Below are positions 26,401 to 39,300 of a DNA stretch of 64,000 nt, in pieces. Origin of the DNA: Nemopilema nomurai (Eukaryota > Cnidaria > Scyphozoa > Rhizostomeae > Rhizostomatidae); the NCBI GenBank assembly GCA_003864495.1, contig ML133496.1, positions 751,122 through 815,121 of the forward strand, in the 5' to 3' direction. The position numbers and the translations under genes were made by a program. Position 1 is the first letter of the stretch; each line of letters opens with the position of its first letter. Below the pieces are notes generated by a model. That model worked only from the letters and a program-made list of their open reading frames with translations, was not told where the DNA came from and did no database searches.

Positions 26401-27392
26401 AAGGCAAATCTATCGACTTCGCAAGCTCATAACTATTGCATTGCATGTGACGTCAGATCAGTAGAACAATACCTTGCGACGCTAAATGCAACACGAGCAC
26501 ATGGAAACAAGGGATCCGACAGGACGAAGAATCAACAGAACGGCCAGAAGAGTAGATTCGAAAGCAAGTTGAACAAAACACTTTGGAATGACGCAACTCT
26601 AGTGTCTTCTATACAACACTTTTCATGAAATCGATTCTTGTGGACTAAACTAGCAAGGGACGTATGATCATGTTCCGATTTTGCTTTATGAAAACAGGTT
26701 GCAGTGAAATTTCCATGTGAAATCAATCATCCGCAACAGCGTGTTTGGAAGTTCCCTTCCACTAGCGTGCATATTAAACATCACCAATCATTCTCTCTCA
26801 TTGCCATGAGATGCCGGGTGGAAGTTCACATATTCAAAATGAATGGCTATGAATATTTTCCTTCCTGTTCCTTCCAGTGATGATGAAATGTCATTCAGAG
26901 CCCTGCTTTCGTACGACCTGTCTTACGGATTACAAAGACTTTGAGAATTGCTAGTTGATTTTGATTTATTTCCAGTCACTTTGGACTCAAATCAGCATGG
27001 GCGTGGAAAGCTGTCCTTTAAAAAGAGATTCTGCTAAATACATTGAGCGCTTAAATACGATTACTTCAGTTGAAAACAAGGCTCTAAGATAAAACTTGTT
27101 TGAATAAGTTATGTTCAACTAATCATCGGGATTAAAACTTAACACTTAACTGATTCGAATGAGCAAAGAAGGACAATAAAAGGCCCTCCGCAAAATGTTA
27201 AGAGAGAGCGAGTTAAAAATAAAAGACGCTGGAATGTAAACGGGCGCTGTTTTTCGTACCTCTGCATTTCCCTGATGTCCGCCTCCATGGTCCTTTTCAT
27301 GTTCTCCAGGATGGCATTTCGCTCTTTCAGTCTCTCCATTTCACGCTTCGAGTCGCGTAGTGATTCTTGCATTTTCATGAGTCCCTTAGAGT
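11492..27392 (-). CDS. ANKRD26: ANKRD26-like exons 24-54: C-terminal coiled coil
   Basis: Exons: 27392-27260, 26141-25962, 25438-25288, 24932-24762, 24350-24246, 23835-23701, 23520-23441, 23230-23147, 22736-22680, 22327-22208, 21933-21887, 21541-21442, 21093-21046, 20750-20625, 20246-20184, 19781-19716, 19407-19258, 18769-18650, 16032-15862, 15689-15639, 15467-15394, 15224-15155, 15027-14929, 14491-14410, 14280-14252, 13856-13785, 13416-13348, 12966-12910, 12404-12315, 12039-11956, 11623-11492. Heptad patterns are nearly continuous. Exons 42-44 carry the ANKRD26/CCDC144 signature (LWNSEVKSRSRLGLK), and exons 50-51 the conserved FVNKGNLESFKRDIETK and LEINKKLQDVNMQLEEQ. Exon 48 is a 29-base microexon. 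Exon 31 (23230-23147) enters in one frame (EVSKFKEESFK) and must leave in another (KQTDREIANAKDEAQ). Confidence 0.88.
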
Positions 27393-30300
27393 CTGGAAGA
27401 AGAGAACTGCCCATAAAACAGCCGCTTGAAATTCACTACTGAGAATGCCATTATCGATATCCTCCATTTGGGATCGCAGGCAAACACGAATACATAAGAT
27501 ATCTTGTCATCAAAATGCATCCAAATACCATGGGCAAACTTGAATAGGGTGCACCTCATAACATTATTTCATTTACATGTGAAGGGATACAAAATTTGGT
27601 GGGCGGGGGTAAGGGGATCTGAAATAAATTACAAGGAAACAAGTGCCAAAAACCAACATACCTTGAAACTGGCTTAGCGACGTATACAAAGCCAGCGGGG
27701 TGGATGTTTTAGGCTGCGGAGGAGTTCTATCGGACTCATGTTTGCCGAACGAAACCCTTGAGTTGCCAGTTGGGCTCCGCTGCGCACTGCGGTTGAACTC
27801 CTGCACAGGCGAAGAATCGTACCTTGCGTACGGCGAACTAGTGGCCGGCGATCCAACCTTAAAATGACGAAATCAAAGAAACATCAGTCCATCGTAAATC
27901 TTTCAAGTTAATTATTTATGCTTAGACTAAAATATATGATGCAGGGTATCAGACATGCTGCATTTTGATTGCAAATTGATTCAATTTCATCTGCAATCTT
28001 AAAAGGGTTTACTGCCTCTTAAAATATCACCGCCTATCTTCAGGCTAAGAATTTAACAGGGAGTTCAAGAGATTGGTCTGAGATATTCCTTGTTATCTTA
28101 ATTGCCATGTTGCGACTACTAAGCCCCTTCTGTGCAGAAAAAGCAGGTCTTCAAATAGCAAAAATTAAGAACCGCTTTAATCAAGAGAGAAATTCATGCA
28201 TTGCATCTTTGATAAGAGGGTACATTGGTTAATATCACGGAAGAAACTGTTTATTTGCAGTCTTCGTGTAAACTTTAAAGCAACTTCACGCTATCAAGCC
28301 AAGGTCAAGACATTGGTAAATGGCACTAAATTTTTCAAAGATATATTGACAAAATGCCGTCGGTGAATAAACGCCTTGAAATTTCACCAATTGTACCTGC
28401 TGGCAATTCACAGCCGACAACTGGTGATTGTTTGCCACAAATACTCTTATTAAAATCGTATGGGCTGTCATGGTCTTTGCACGGAGAGATTAATGTACAA
28501 AAATGAATTATTGGAAGGAAAATCCGATCGAAATCTGAAACACGCAGAAATGGTAGAGATAAGATTGTTTTAGAAGTAGTGAAATCAGGCACCAGAATAT
28601 TGGAAGATCGTGCAAAGCGTAAAGAAAAAGCAGCGGATTGGGAAACTGCAAATCCCTGCTTTTGCACAGATAACAAAAACAATGATACTTGAACGATGAA
28701 AAGAAAACACCGTAAATGATGAGACCACAGAGGGGAACATGCTTTATACCGTGAACATTTTTGTTTAGGCGCTGCGAAGCCCAGCGCTGCTACGAGGCTG
28801 TCCAGTACCTTCTGTTTGCAAGGCGGAATGAGAGTTGTACTTCAGTTGTAAGAATTCTGCACGAAACGCAATACTCACCCGGCCTTCATTGCGGAGATCC
28901 GGATCAGCCAGTTCTGAGGCCGGTGTCGGAATCATATCACTGATGTCATCTCGATGCTGCTGGTAGGATCCGCTTTGGGGAAGAAGAAAAAAGAGCGACG
29001 ATAATAAAGTGTGCTGGCATTGGCGGGACCAGCTATTTCGGCTGCACTGCAAAACAGCTGGTTGGAAATGAGCCGTATACAAAGCAATTGAATCAAAGCA
29101 CCCTCAAGATATTTCGAAAGATGGTTCAAGAATCAAAAGAATAGTTTATTGAGGCTGAAACGAGCGGGAATTCATGAATACACATCAATGAAGATCTGTG
29201 GTCACGCATTGAAGACATTTGCAAAGCCTCTACACTGAAAACGACACAAATCATATCGCTATCAAGATATTGTGGAAAAACCAGAAACAATCAAGTTATG
29301 ACAAGGGATCGTCTGCAAATGATGACGCGGTCTCGATTCTCGTCGTCAAAAAGCACAGAAATCGGAATTCGATTAATGGTTTCTATTTAAACAAATCGTT
29401 TTTTATTATTGTTATTATTACTAATTTTTAAAAGTGTCTTTGTATTTAGCAGAAAAGTTTCCAATCTTCTCGGTGGCTGAGAAGCAAATCAACATCAGCC
29501 GCTGCGCATCACACATAAGCTTCAAGGGCCAAATTCATGAGGACAAAATTGAAAATGCATTCACTATACTAGTCAACTCTACTGGAACAAAAAATAAAAG
29601 GAAATAAAATAAACAAAAAATGGAAACAAAAATATTAACGCGAAAGCACGCGAAAAGCTTGAGCAGGAAATTCGTCCACCCGCAATCAAATAATTCAGAG
29701 TTACTGGGGAAAAGCCATATGCACGAAATGTTAGTTTCTTTGAATTCTTTATCCCCCCTATTCTATCCCCCTGAAAGCATCTGATGTGTGTACCCTAACA
29801 TCGGGGTGAGAGCCAAGCCCCCCTTCTAAGCTACCATCTACTCACTTTCCTCTGATGATCTCGTCCACATCGGCGCTTCCGTAATCGCTCATGTCTTCAT
29901 AGGTAAACGGCCTTTGCGGCGGTGACGTCTTACTCGGCCCAGTCCCCCGATCTCCGTTCATCAATGCATTGGTTTTGTCACGTGTAGCCTGCAACAACAA
30001 GGCAGCCTCCTCCCTCATCTTCTTCGACTCCTTTAGCCTCCGTCCTGGCTCGGTGCTGCTCTGGTTGTTCTTTGCGGATTGAGTTTGAAACTGGTCCACG
30101 GGGTTTATGTGCAGTGGCTCCAGTTCCAGGGGGTTGTCGGCATAATCACGGTCCGCCCTTACAGGACTGACGTACTCTTCGCCGACTCCAAACCGGCCTA
30201 TAGAGCAAATTCCTCAATGTCACTTGTTTTGATAAAATCAGGACAAATATCAGGACACAAAGCATACGAGTAAAGCAACCAGGCTTTTTATTCAGAGTGC

Positions 30301-33300
30301 AAAAAATATGACAAAGTAACACATTGAAGTGAAATTAAATAAAAACTCGAAGATCTTATATTATTATAGCAGCTTCGTATCCTGGGACTAATAGAAAGAG
30401 CAATGGATGGGATCAGGAAAATTTCCTGGAGAAAGGCTTTGGCATAAAACACGGACTGGTACGCCAGTCTCCCGCCTGGGTAGCAGCTGAAACGAACGAT
30501 GAGTCAAACTCAATCCATTGATTACTGAGTTGCAGATCTGCAGAAAATGCTTGGCTAGGGAACTATAAAAACTGCAATGAAATTTAATCGTTTATGTAGC
30601 GGAACAGAATTGGTTTTTATGGACTATTAATGTCATGCTGTGCGTCCACTTTTTTAAGAAAAGGACTGCCAAAAAATGAATCAAAGATATGATAAGATAT
30701 TTCACGTCCTCTCAAAAAGCCTCCCCCCTAAGAATAGTCTAATGCCTCGGTGTAAGTACGAGTGTTAGTGAAGCAAACAGTTTGAGTTCTTTGAAGAACA
30801 GCCTAACCATTCGTAGACCAAGACCGTCCAGGACACTCTTTTTGGGATGTGACCTGCTATTGTGCCTGTTACATCACTCTACCAAAACGGTGTTAAGTTG
30901 CAGCAAAGTGTGGGAGGGTTCCAGTTACAAAAAGGAAAGAAACGAAGCAACAAAGGCCTAAAAAGTGGATATCATGGCTTTAAAAGGGGGTGGATGCCTC
31001 TTGTCCCTTTTTCAACAACCTTTGAATAAACACCCTTCGAGTCTAAGTCTGCAGCTGGCTTGAGACAAAGGCCATTTGCATAAAGTTTATCTGCAGACAC
31101 GCGCACATAAAAGTAAAGGGATCAAAGCAAACGAACCCAATCTTACAATCCTCAAATCTCATTCAGTTTTTCTCAGGTGCAGTCAAGCCTCCAGATGAAG
31201 AATGTGTAAATCAAAACAACAAAACTACAAGTGAACGGAAGTACTTTGATATTCGATCACGCAACTATCAATTGGCACTATTGGTGGTGCCCCTATGGCT
31301 CTAAATGTACAGTAATAAGTACCAATTGGCAAGCAAATGGTGAACATACACCTGCAAGGAAACTGCCCCTTTAAGGCAACAAAACGACCAGCAATCGTTT
31401 GTAAGCAATTGAAGTCTCCAATGACAAGTTACACTACGAGAGAATCGGCCTGTACTTACTCTTGGTGGATACGTGTGGTGCGAAGGATAGAAGGAAACTT
31501 TAGGAAACCTGTTGCAAAAGATTGCAGCAAATAGTCTCCATCTGAAATCCCATATCTGACAAATATACCAAAACTGAACATCAAAACAGGACAAACGGAG
31601 GTCATAAAGGGCAGGGTGAAGTTGCCAATAGCAACTGCTGACGCGAACGGACCTCAATTGAAAAAGAACACAAACACTGGAAGCGAACAAAAGGTTCGAC
31701 CGCACTGTACAAGTGACAATAGCCTTTGTTGAACGAGAGCTTGACGTTTGCCCGAAAACAAAGGACGCGGTAAAGACAATGCGGGTGTAATGTGAATGCT
31801 TACACAAGCTTTGATCTATCGAATCCTTGGGTGGATATGTAATCTTAGAGAGAAATAGCAGGGAACGTTAATTGGACGCAAGGGGCATACAGTGTCTATT
31901 TACAACTGAGGCGTGGCATTCAACCTCACATTGCAGCTTCGTGTAATGTGTCATTTTTCTCCCGAGGGTCACATCATGAAGCTGACAACTGAAACATAGC
32001 CACAATAATTGAAGAACATTCTTTCCCCTTTGTGGCAAGGCCATGACACAAGGACAGCCCAAGGCAGGTCACAGCTAGCGTGGTTTGGTGATCAAGGGGG
32101 TCATTGAAGCTCTGGCCCCTTGCGATATGCGAGCCATTTCAAAACTGGCAATGAATCAATTATCTTCTGTTGCCATTTGCAGACTTACTAAAAATTTATC
32201 GAAAACGCTTAGAAATGATTAAATAAAAATTGATGGAGTTCCCACTTTGTTATGAAAAAAAAATTTATTCACTAAATGGTTAACTTGCGGGCCGTCGCTA
32301 AAGCCAGCTGAAAGACAGCACTGACCAGTATTCCAAGATGTGATGGCAAGAAAGGGTCCAAGTAGAAATCGGTCGGAAATTACAGGTTCCTATTAAGTTT
32401 CTTGTCAGCAGGGGCGACGAGAGCCCACAAGGATAGGACAAGTAGAAAAGAATAGCTAATCTTAAGAAGTAATTTGGTTTATGTGGCGAATTCGGGGGTT
32501 GGTGGAAAGCTTAAAAAGCTGTCAATTAAAGGCCAAGTGTAAGTATGAGGTGAGTAAAGGCGAACTTAGCGAGGCTAGAACAGTCATCTTATCTTTGTTC
32601 AGTAGAGAATACGTCATTGCGTGTTCCACTGTCAAGATAAGGAATAACATCAGTGACTGGTAAATTCGTTGTAATTCGAGGAAGCAGTAAAACTGCAAAC
32701 CATACTCCTCTTGTCATTGTATTTTGACCCTTCTAGCCATGAACTCTGAGCCACCGCACGACACTAGACCTTAACCATAAATTATCTCCATCAAAAAAGC
32801 AGAGGGAAAAAAAATGGCCACATTTACCTGCTTGACGTAATCGGGGAGGCGCATAGTCGATTCCGTACCCCTTTTCCTCCACGACTTCTTCGTTGATTCT
32901 TCTTCTCTCCGCTTCTTCCTTCTTCCTCATGAATTCATCAATTTCCATCAACTCTTCCAGTGCTCTGAGCTTCTCGCTCTCCTCGTCATTATAATCCGCC
33001 TTCGCAGCCACCTCTGAGTCTCGTTTCTTCTTCTCCCATAATTCCTCCTGCTCTTGCAGTCTGCAATACAAAATTGTTAGAAAAAACAAAGTTACACAAA
33101 ATTCACATTTCAAGTTTCTAAGGCAGTGCCCAGGACGAATCCCCTTTCCTAGCAGTTTACCTCCGTTTTGAAAGTTTAATTAGATTGGACTCTAACGAAA
33201 CAGACATTCCAAATAACATGAGGGTTCAGGTATAAATTCTTTTTCAAAAACATTTTCATTGAAGGCAAAATTTTCATAAACTGTAGATATCAAACAAAAG

Positions 33301-36300
33301 AGAATTCAATCAGCAAACATTGAGACTTGGTCAGAAAAGCGTTTTTTCATATTCTCCTGAAGATATTGCCTTAGTTCTATTTTCGACTAATGGTAGTTTT
33401 TCTGTTCGAAATGTGGAGAAAATTGATAAAAAACCTCAAGCTCCCCTTGGAAACTTAAATTGAGCGAAACTTACAATAGATATTTGTGAAATAAGTATTT
33501 GTGTGAACGAAGAAAAGGTAAGCGGTGTTAGGAGGGGGACCCTTGCCTATTCAGATCCGCAACAAAGACGCTGCCCTACTCTTTGACACACATGACACAC
33601 AACGTCAAACCAAACAAATACCTCTTTCCAGCCTCGGCAGCCTCTAGCTCTTCTCGTATCCTTCTCTTCGTAATTTCCTCAAACTGCAACTTTTCTCTCG
33701 TCATCTTTTCGTGCTGCATCTGTTTGTCTCTTTCCCAGGCCTTCTTTTCTTCCTCCAACTTTCTAAGTTCTTCCTCTAAATTTCTTTTCCTCTCCTCCTC
33801 CAAGCTGCTCTTCTCTTTTTTCCAATCTTGCAATTGTTTCTGTCGTTCTTCTTTCTCTTCTTCATCTCTTCTTCGCAGCTCATCTTCGAAGGCCCTCTCC
33901 TTCCGCCTAAGCTCTTCCTGGTGTTCTCTAATTCGTCTCTCTACTTCCAACTTCATGTTTCGTTTTTCCATTTCCAGCTCTCTTTTCTTTCGCTCTTCTT
34001 CTTCTTCCTTTTTCTTCCACGACTTATCAAAATCCTTTAAACGAAATGGCAAACGGATGTAAATACCTTGGAAAAACTGCAACAGTTAATGAGTATCGAT
34101 AATAGAACAGCAAAGCATAAAAATTGAAGATAAATAAAGAGAAGCCGCAGGAAAAAAAAATTCACATAACAATAAAAACAATAAGATCCAGAAATTTATT
34201 CAGTCTTACCTTCGTATCATTGCTTGCTGCCGTTTTCTTTTCGGACACAGGTTCTGAAAGTTTATTTTCTTGACTTGGTTGGCCTCGCTTTAATTCCCTG
34301 CTTTCCATTTCCTTTTCAAGCAACTTTCTCTCAAACTGCCGTTCAATATCATCGGCACTCGAGTCCTCCTCCGTCATGGCACTAAGGTTCATCTCTGATT
34401 CCACGTTGGGCGCCACAACCGCTTCGACACCAACCGGTTGCGTCATAGCTTCCAATGCCTTCTTCCTCTCCACATCACTCACTTTCCGACCTTGGCTATT
34501 GTCCACCGATTTCTTCTGCAAAACAGGATCTTGACCAGCGCTCGCTATCGCTTCTAATGCTTTTCTTCTTTCGGCGTCACTTCTCTTTCGCTGAAGATCA
34601 TCTTGTGTTTCAGGACCCTTAGGACTGCTAGGCCTATGCACAGATGGCTTTGCCACAGTACCATTCTTTCTCTCTACTTCTTTTTCTTTGTCAAAGCTAT
34701 CTTTACCTGGGTCTCTCTCTTGAACATCATTTTTCTGCAATCCTTCTTCCTCGGCATCCTTAATTATCGGTGCTGGAGAGCTAACTTCGTCGCTGTCAGA
34801 AGCATCAGACTCTGTGATACTTCCAACGGCCATTTTTTTCCCAACATCCCGACCTACATCCTCATGCTTCAACGCAACATCGCCCTCGATCTCGATCTCT
34901 AAAGATTCTTCCGTGTCCACACTCTCTTCTTTGCTAAGAGACACATTTCCATGCTCCCCTTCAAAACTCGCATTAGGCGCGCTCTCTTCAGAGGTGCCTT
35001 CCTGTTCCACCTTCTCGACACCTCCATTCGCGCCAGCAAGTCTCTCTTCTTCTTCACCTGACAATGCCTCACCTTCCACTTCTTCCACAGTCACGCCCAA
35101 ATCTGCACCCTCTTTAGATTCGCCACCGGGTTCCTCTACCTTCGACTCGTTTCTGGCACTTTCCGTCAAACTGAAGTCACTGTCATTAAAATCTTTAGCG
35201 AGGTCGTCTTCTGCATCCTCTTCTTCTTGAATTCTATCATTCTCATCTGCGTTCATTATCCTGTTTTCCTCTAGTTCTTCCAGCTGGTCTTCAGTATTTA
35301 AGCTAAAACTTTCATCGCTAACAAATTCGGAATCGTTCTTCGATTCTTCTCCACCTTTTGCCAATTTTCCCTTCTCCCCCTCCGTAATACTTTCCTCTTC
35401 TGATCCTGCAGCTCCCCCGTGTTCAGACCCAACCACAACGTCCCCAGAAACTTCTTCAGACTCCAACACATCTAGGTTATCTGCCTTTGCAGAAAAATTA
35501 CCAGCATCTGCCTTTTTGTTTGAAGCATCCTGTGATTTCTTTCTTCTCAAACTAGCTTCCCACTCGCTTTCTGTCTCCAGAGCCGACTCTGCATCGTCCG
35601 AAAAATCAATGCCCAATGCATCGTACTGCGCTTTTGATGCCTTCCGCTGCTCTTCTTTGCTATCCTTCTTCCCTTGATCGTGATCTTTTTCTAAAATTGA
35701 AAGTGAAATCATCCAGAAATTTGGCAATGCTACCATCACATGTTAGCTCACCTTCGATTCTTGAAGGTGAAGTTGCTATTTACGCACCTACTGTTAGAAG
35801 CAAACGAACAGGGTTAAACTTTACAATTCATCGCAACTTCGAAAATATTCTACTTACCAAAGCAGGTGATATGAACAGAGAAGCTGATGGAGTTGGACAA
35901 CCTACTGCCGTAAACAAGCCTTTTTGGCAAGAGCGCTCTATCAGATAAGTTTATTTTCTCATAACTTTCTTCAAAGAACCTGCAAAACTTTAACAAATCC
36001 TGGTTTTGCACTTTTCTCTGTGAAGCAATGAATTCTACACTATCTGTTTAATCTCCTCATAATCCATCATTTATTTCATGGTACCATCCCCCAGCAAACT
36101 GCTTTGAAATGGAAGGCCTCTACCTCACAAAGCTCGCTAAAAGAAAGGGTTTAGAGATTTACCTGGCGAAAGCGATTGGTCAATTGGCGAAGGGTGACTT
36201 CCATCTCCAGCATTAGTTGGCTGCTCCTGGAACAAAAAGTGTTAAAGTAGCTCTGAATATTAGGATCCATTGGCGGAGTTGAAAGCATCTTGTCCAATTG

Positions 36301-39300
36301 AAAGCGTCAACTATATACAATTACTCGTTCTTTTTATGGTGAAGGTATTGGCAAAACAACAGAACAGTATGATCTCCAAGGTCTAAAATGCACATCACAT
36401 TATAGACTTGCTTTACATCCACTCTCGTTTAAGTTACAATGGTAAACAAGGGGTTTCGAAAAAGGGCGCATTCCTGCACCAGAAAAAGATGAGGCCACAT
36501 GGTCACTGGGGGTGGGAGACACGACAGGTGTTTGATCTCAAGTAGGGGGGAGTGGGGCTAACAGGAAATAAAAACACTCTTGACTTGCGGAGGCAGGCAT
36601 ATTCATCACAAGCTGCATACAGCAAATTACACGCAGTGGCCACGTGATGACGTAATATTGGAGATAGGTACCTGAGATTCAACGGCCTCGTTCTCGCTAT
36701 TCTGCTTTGATGGTGAGTTGAAGGAGGAAAACAGCTTGTCGTGCTTGGTAATCGATGCATCCAATTCTCCAATGTTCTCTGCCTCTGAGAAGGAGCTTAT
36801 TGAGCTACCAAATTCTAAACCGAGCGCCTCCATTTGGGCCTTTAGGTCTGGAAACAAACGAGGCAAAAATTGAAACATGAAGTACTAGTCTACTGGCTTT
36901 TACACAATTACCTTGGCAGAAGAAATAAACCGGGCACTTTTGGCCAACCTTGGTTTGGCATGACTAAGGTCTCTGAACAAAGTCTTACTTGCAGCACTAG
37001 TGATTTGATAATGTATGCAGAAGTGCAAGAGTGGCAAAATGGACCAATTTTCATGAAACTGTTTATAGGGACTGGTCAACCTGGGTGTAAATACTGCTTT
37101 GGCAAGTTAAGGGGGAGGGGGGGGCTTAAAAGCTACAAACTGGCGCATGCAATATCAAAACGAACCCTGACTTGTCTTGCGATTGTCTTTTCCGTTTTTT
37201 CTTTCAGCTTCTTCTTTTTCTTGTTTCCTATGGGCATCTTCCAGCGGCTCATTCAAGCTGAAATCACTGAACTCAGAGTCAACATCAGCGTTGGGTTTCG
37301 AAGTGGAGTCAGGAGCCTATGAAAATAGAATCCACAACTTTTATAAGAAAATTGCTTTAACACAATAGCCATTGTAGTATATTCATTGATATTCTTTACA
37401 TTCTAATGACAGATTTGGAAGGTAGAAGTGAACAGGATCTTAAAGCAATTCGCAAATGCATAGAAACAAATTCCAAGTGATGGTGAAAACATGATGCATT
37501 TTTGATCTAATCCATTTTTGATCTGATGCATTTGGCATCTTCAATACTTCGGTGCAAAAAGAGACTCTAAAGGAATAAGGGAAAACCGTCTTGTTTGGTG
37601 CTTGAGGGGCTACATAATCTGAACAGGTTTACAGTTTACCTTTGATGGTTTTTTGGCCAATTCTGGAGAAGGAAATTCAGCAGTTCCTTCAGAGGTATCA
37701 AAATTAACCCCAGATCCGAGCTCCTCTCCCTTCTTGGGACCTTCTTCCTTTTCTGAACTTCCTCCTTCTTCTTCATCTTCCTGCTTCTTAATGAAACTTG
37801 AAAGCACTGGCTTTGGTGCGGACACTTCTTCTGTTGAGCTGTCCCACTGACTTGTGTCTTCTCGATTTTCTTCCTGATCTTCTTCCTGGTCTCCTTTCTT
37901 ACTTTCTTCTGACTTTTCTGCTCCATCATTCTGCTCATTTATGTGCTCTTCATTTGCTTGTTCTTCTTTGCTGGCGGCTATCAATTTACGAAACACACAC
38001 TAATAAAACGCTGACATGATATATTTCCCGCAGTAGCACAAACATCGCTCACTTTGAGATGATAAGTTGCTCACGATAAAATTATCTAGACAGCTTTGTG
38101 ATAAAGTATTTTACAATCCAGCATCTCGTTACATTACAAAGGAAGACAAATTATAAACGTTTAAGACTCAAATGCTTTATGAAAAAAGCTGCGGAAAAAC
38201 AACCAAATAGAGGTGTCTTCTGATTTACAACCATGCAATAAGACAGAAACAGTTACCCAAAGTTCTCTTAAAGATTGCAGGCTCCAGCTCCATAAAGATC
38301 AACAATGTAGGAGATTTGATCACTTACTATTGGCTTTGAATTATGGTTAGGCTTGAAATAACTTACCTTCAGGGGAATCCGATGGATCCATTTTGCCCAG
38401 TTTTGGCTTGTCCTTCACGAACGACTAAAAAACAACAGAGAGAGTCACATGAACTTCAAACTCAAAAGAGCCATTTAACACCTTTGAATGCTGAAAATGA
38501 ATTAATTAACAGCCAGGACGCTTTGTGTAGCACTTTCAAACTCAACGTGTTGAACAACAATAAGGCCGTGAAAGGAAATCAAAAGCTGAAAGCCAAATTA
38601 ATACTAGAGGTGAGAACAAATTGTTCCCAGTTCAGACGTTTAAAGCCTCCAAGCATGCAATAATATCAGGAGTTAACGTAAAAGCCCTCTTTAAGATCCA
38701 TTGAGTGAATCAGCATTTACTCTACACTCTACTTGCATGGGTAGATGTCTTATTGAATGGTTATGAATGAAGGTCAACACCTTTTTCGTAGGACTTCCAG
38801 TCAACGCCGCGAGAAGGTCTGTTTCCGAAACATCTTCGCTCTGCAATAAACACAGTATTCAGAAAAGTCAATCTTCATATGGGAGAAAATTCAGTTCGTA
38901 ACAAATACTGAAAGGTCAAAGGTGATGGCTCGGGTTAAAGGTGAGGTCATGAGACGGAAGTTTGTAACTGTGTACGGGGTCTCTGTTTTTTCGTACTTGC
39001 TTAGAGAAGTGCCATATGACAGGGGTAGAGATTTTTGGAGAAAGGGACATGGAAATGAGGACCGTATTGAATTATTGTCAAAACAGAAAGGATAGCACAG
39101 TGCTGTTAACCGGTGTAATTTTTGCTACTGAGCAGTACATAGCATACAGCACCGCAAACAAACACGCGACTTACGTCACTATCGAAATTGGAGAAATCAT
39201 CATTCGCCCACCCAAGGGGGTCATTTATGCCGTCTTGTACAGGGCTTTTGGCTGGAGAACCGTCTTTCGGTGTGGTTGCGGTTTTGAAAGGACTGTCTCT

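Noticed and set aside
31301..31807. 168-codon minus-strand frame in an ANKRD26-like intron
   Set aside because: Ser/Cys/aromatic composition unlike the host protein, no splice links in phase, no family features.
33583..34062. 159-codon plus-strand frame rich in Ser and Phe
   Set aside because: Mirror image of the Lys/Glu-rich coil in exon 19 on the minus strand.
34603..35230. Long plus-strand frames across exon 18
   Set aside because: Antisense of a long acidic coding exon; Ser/Phe/Leu-rich content is the complement of Glu/Lys codons.
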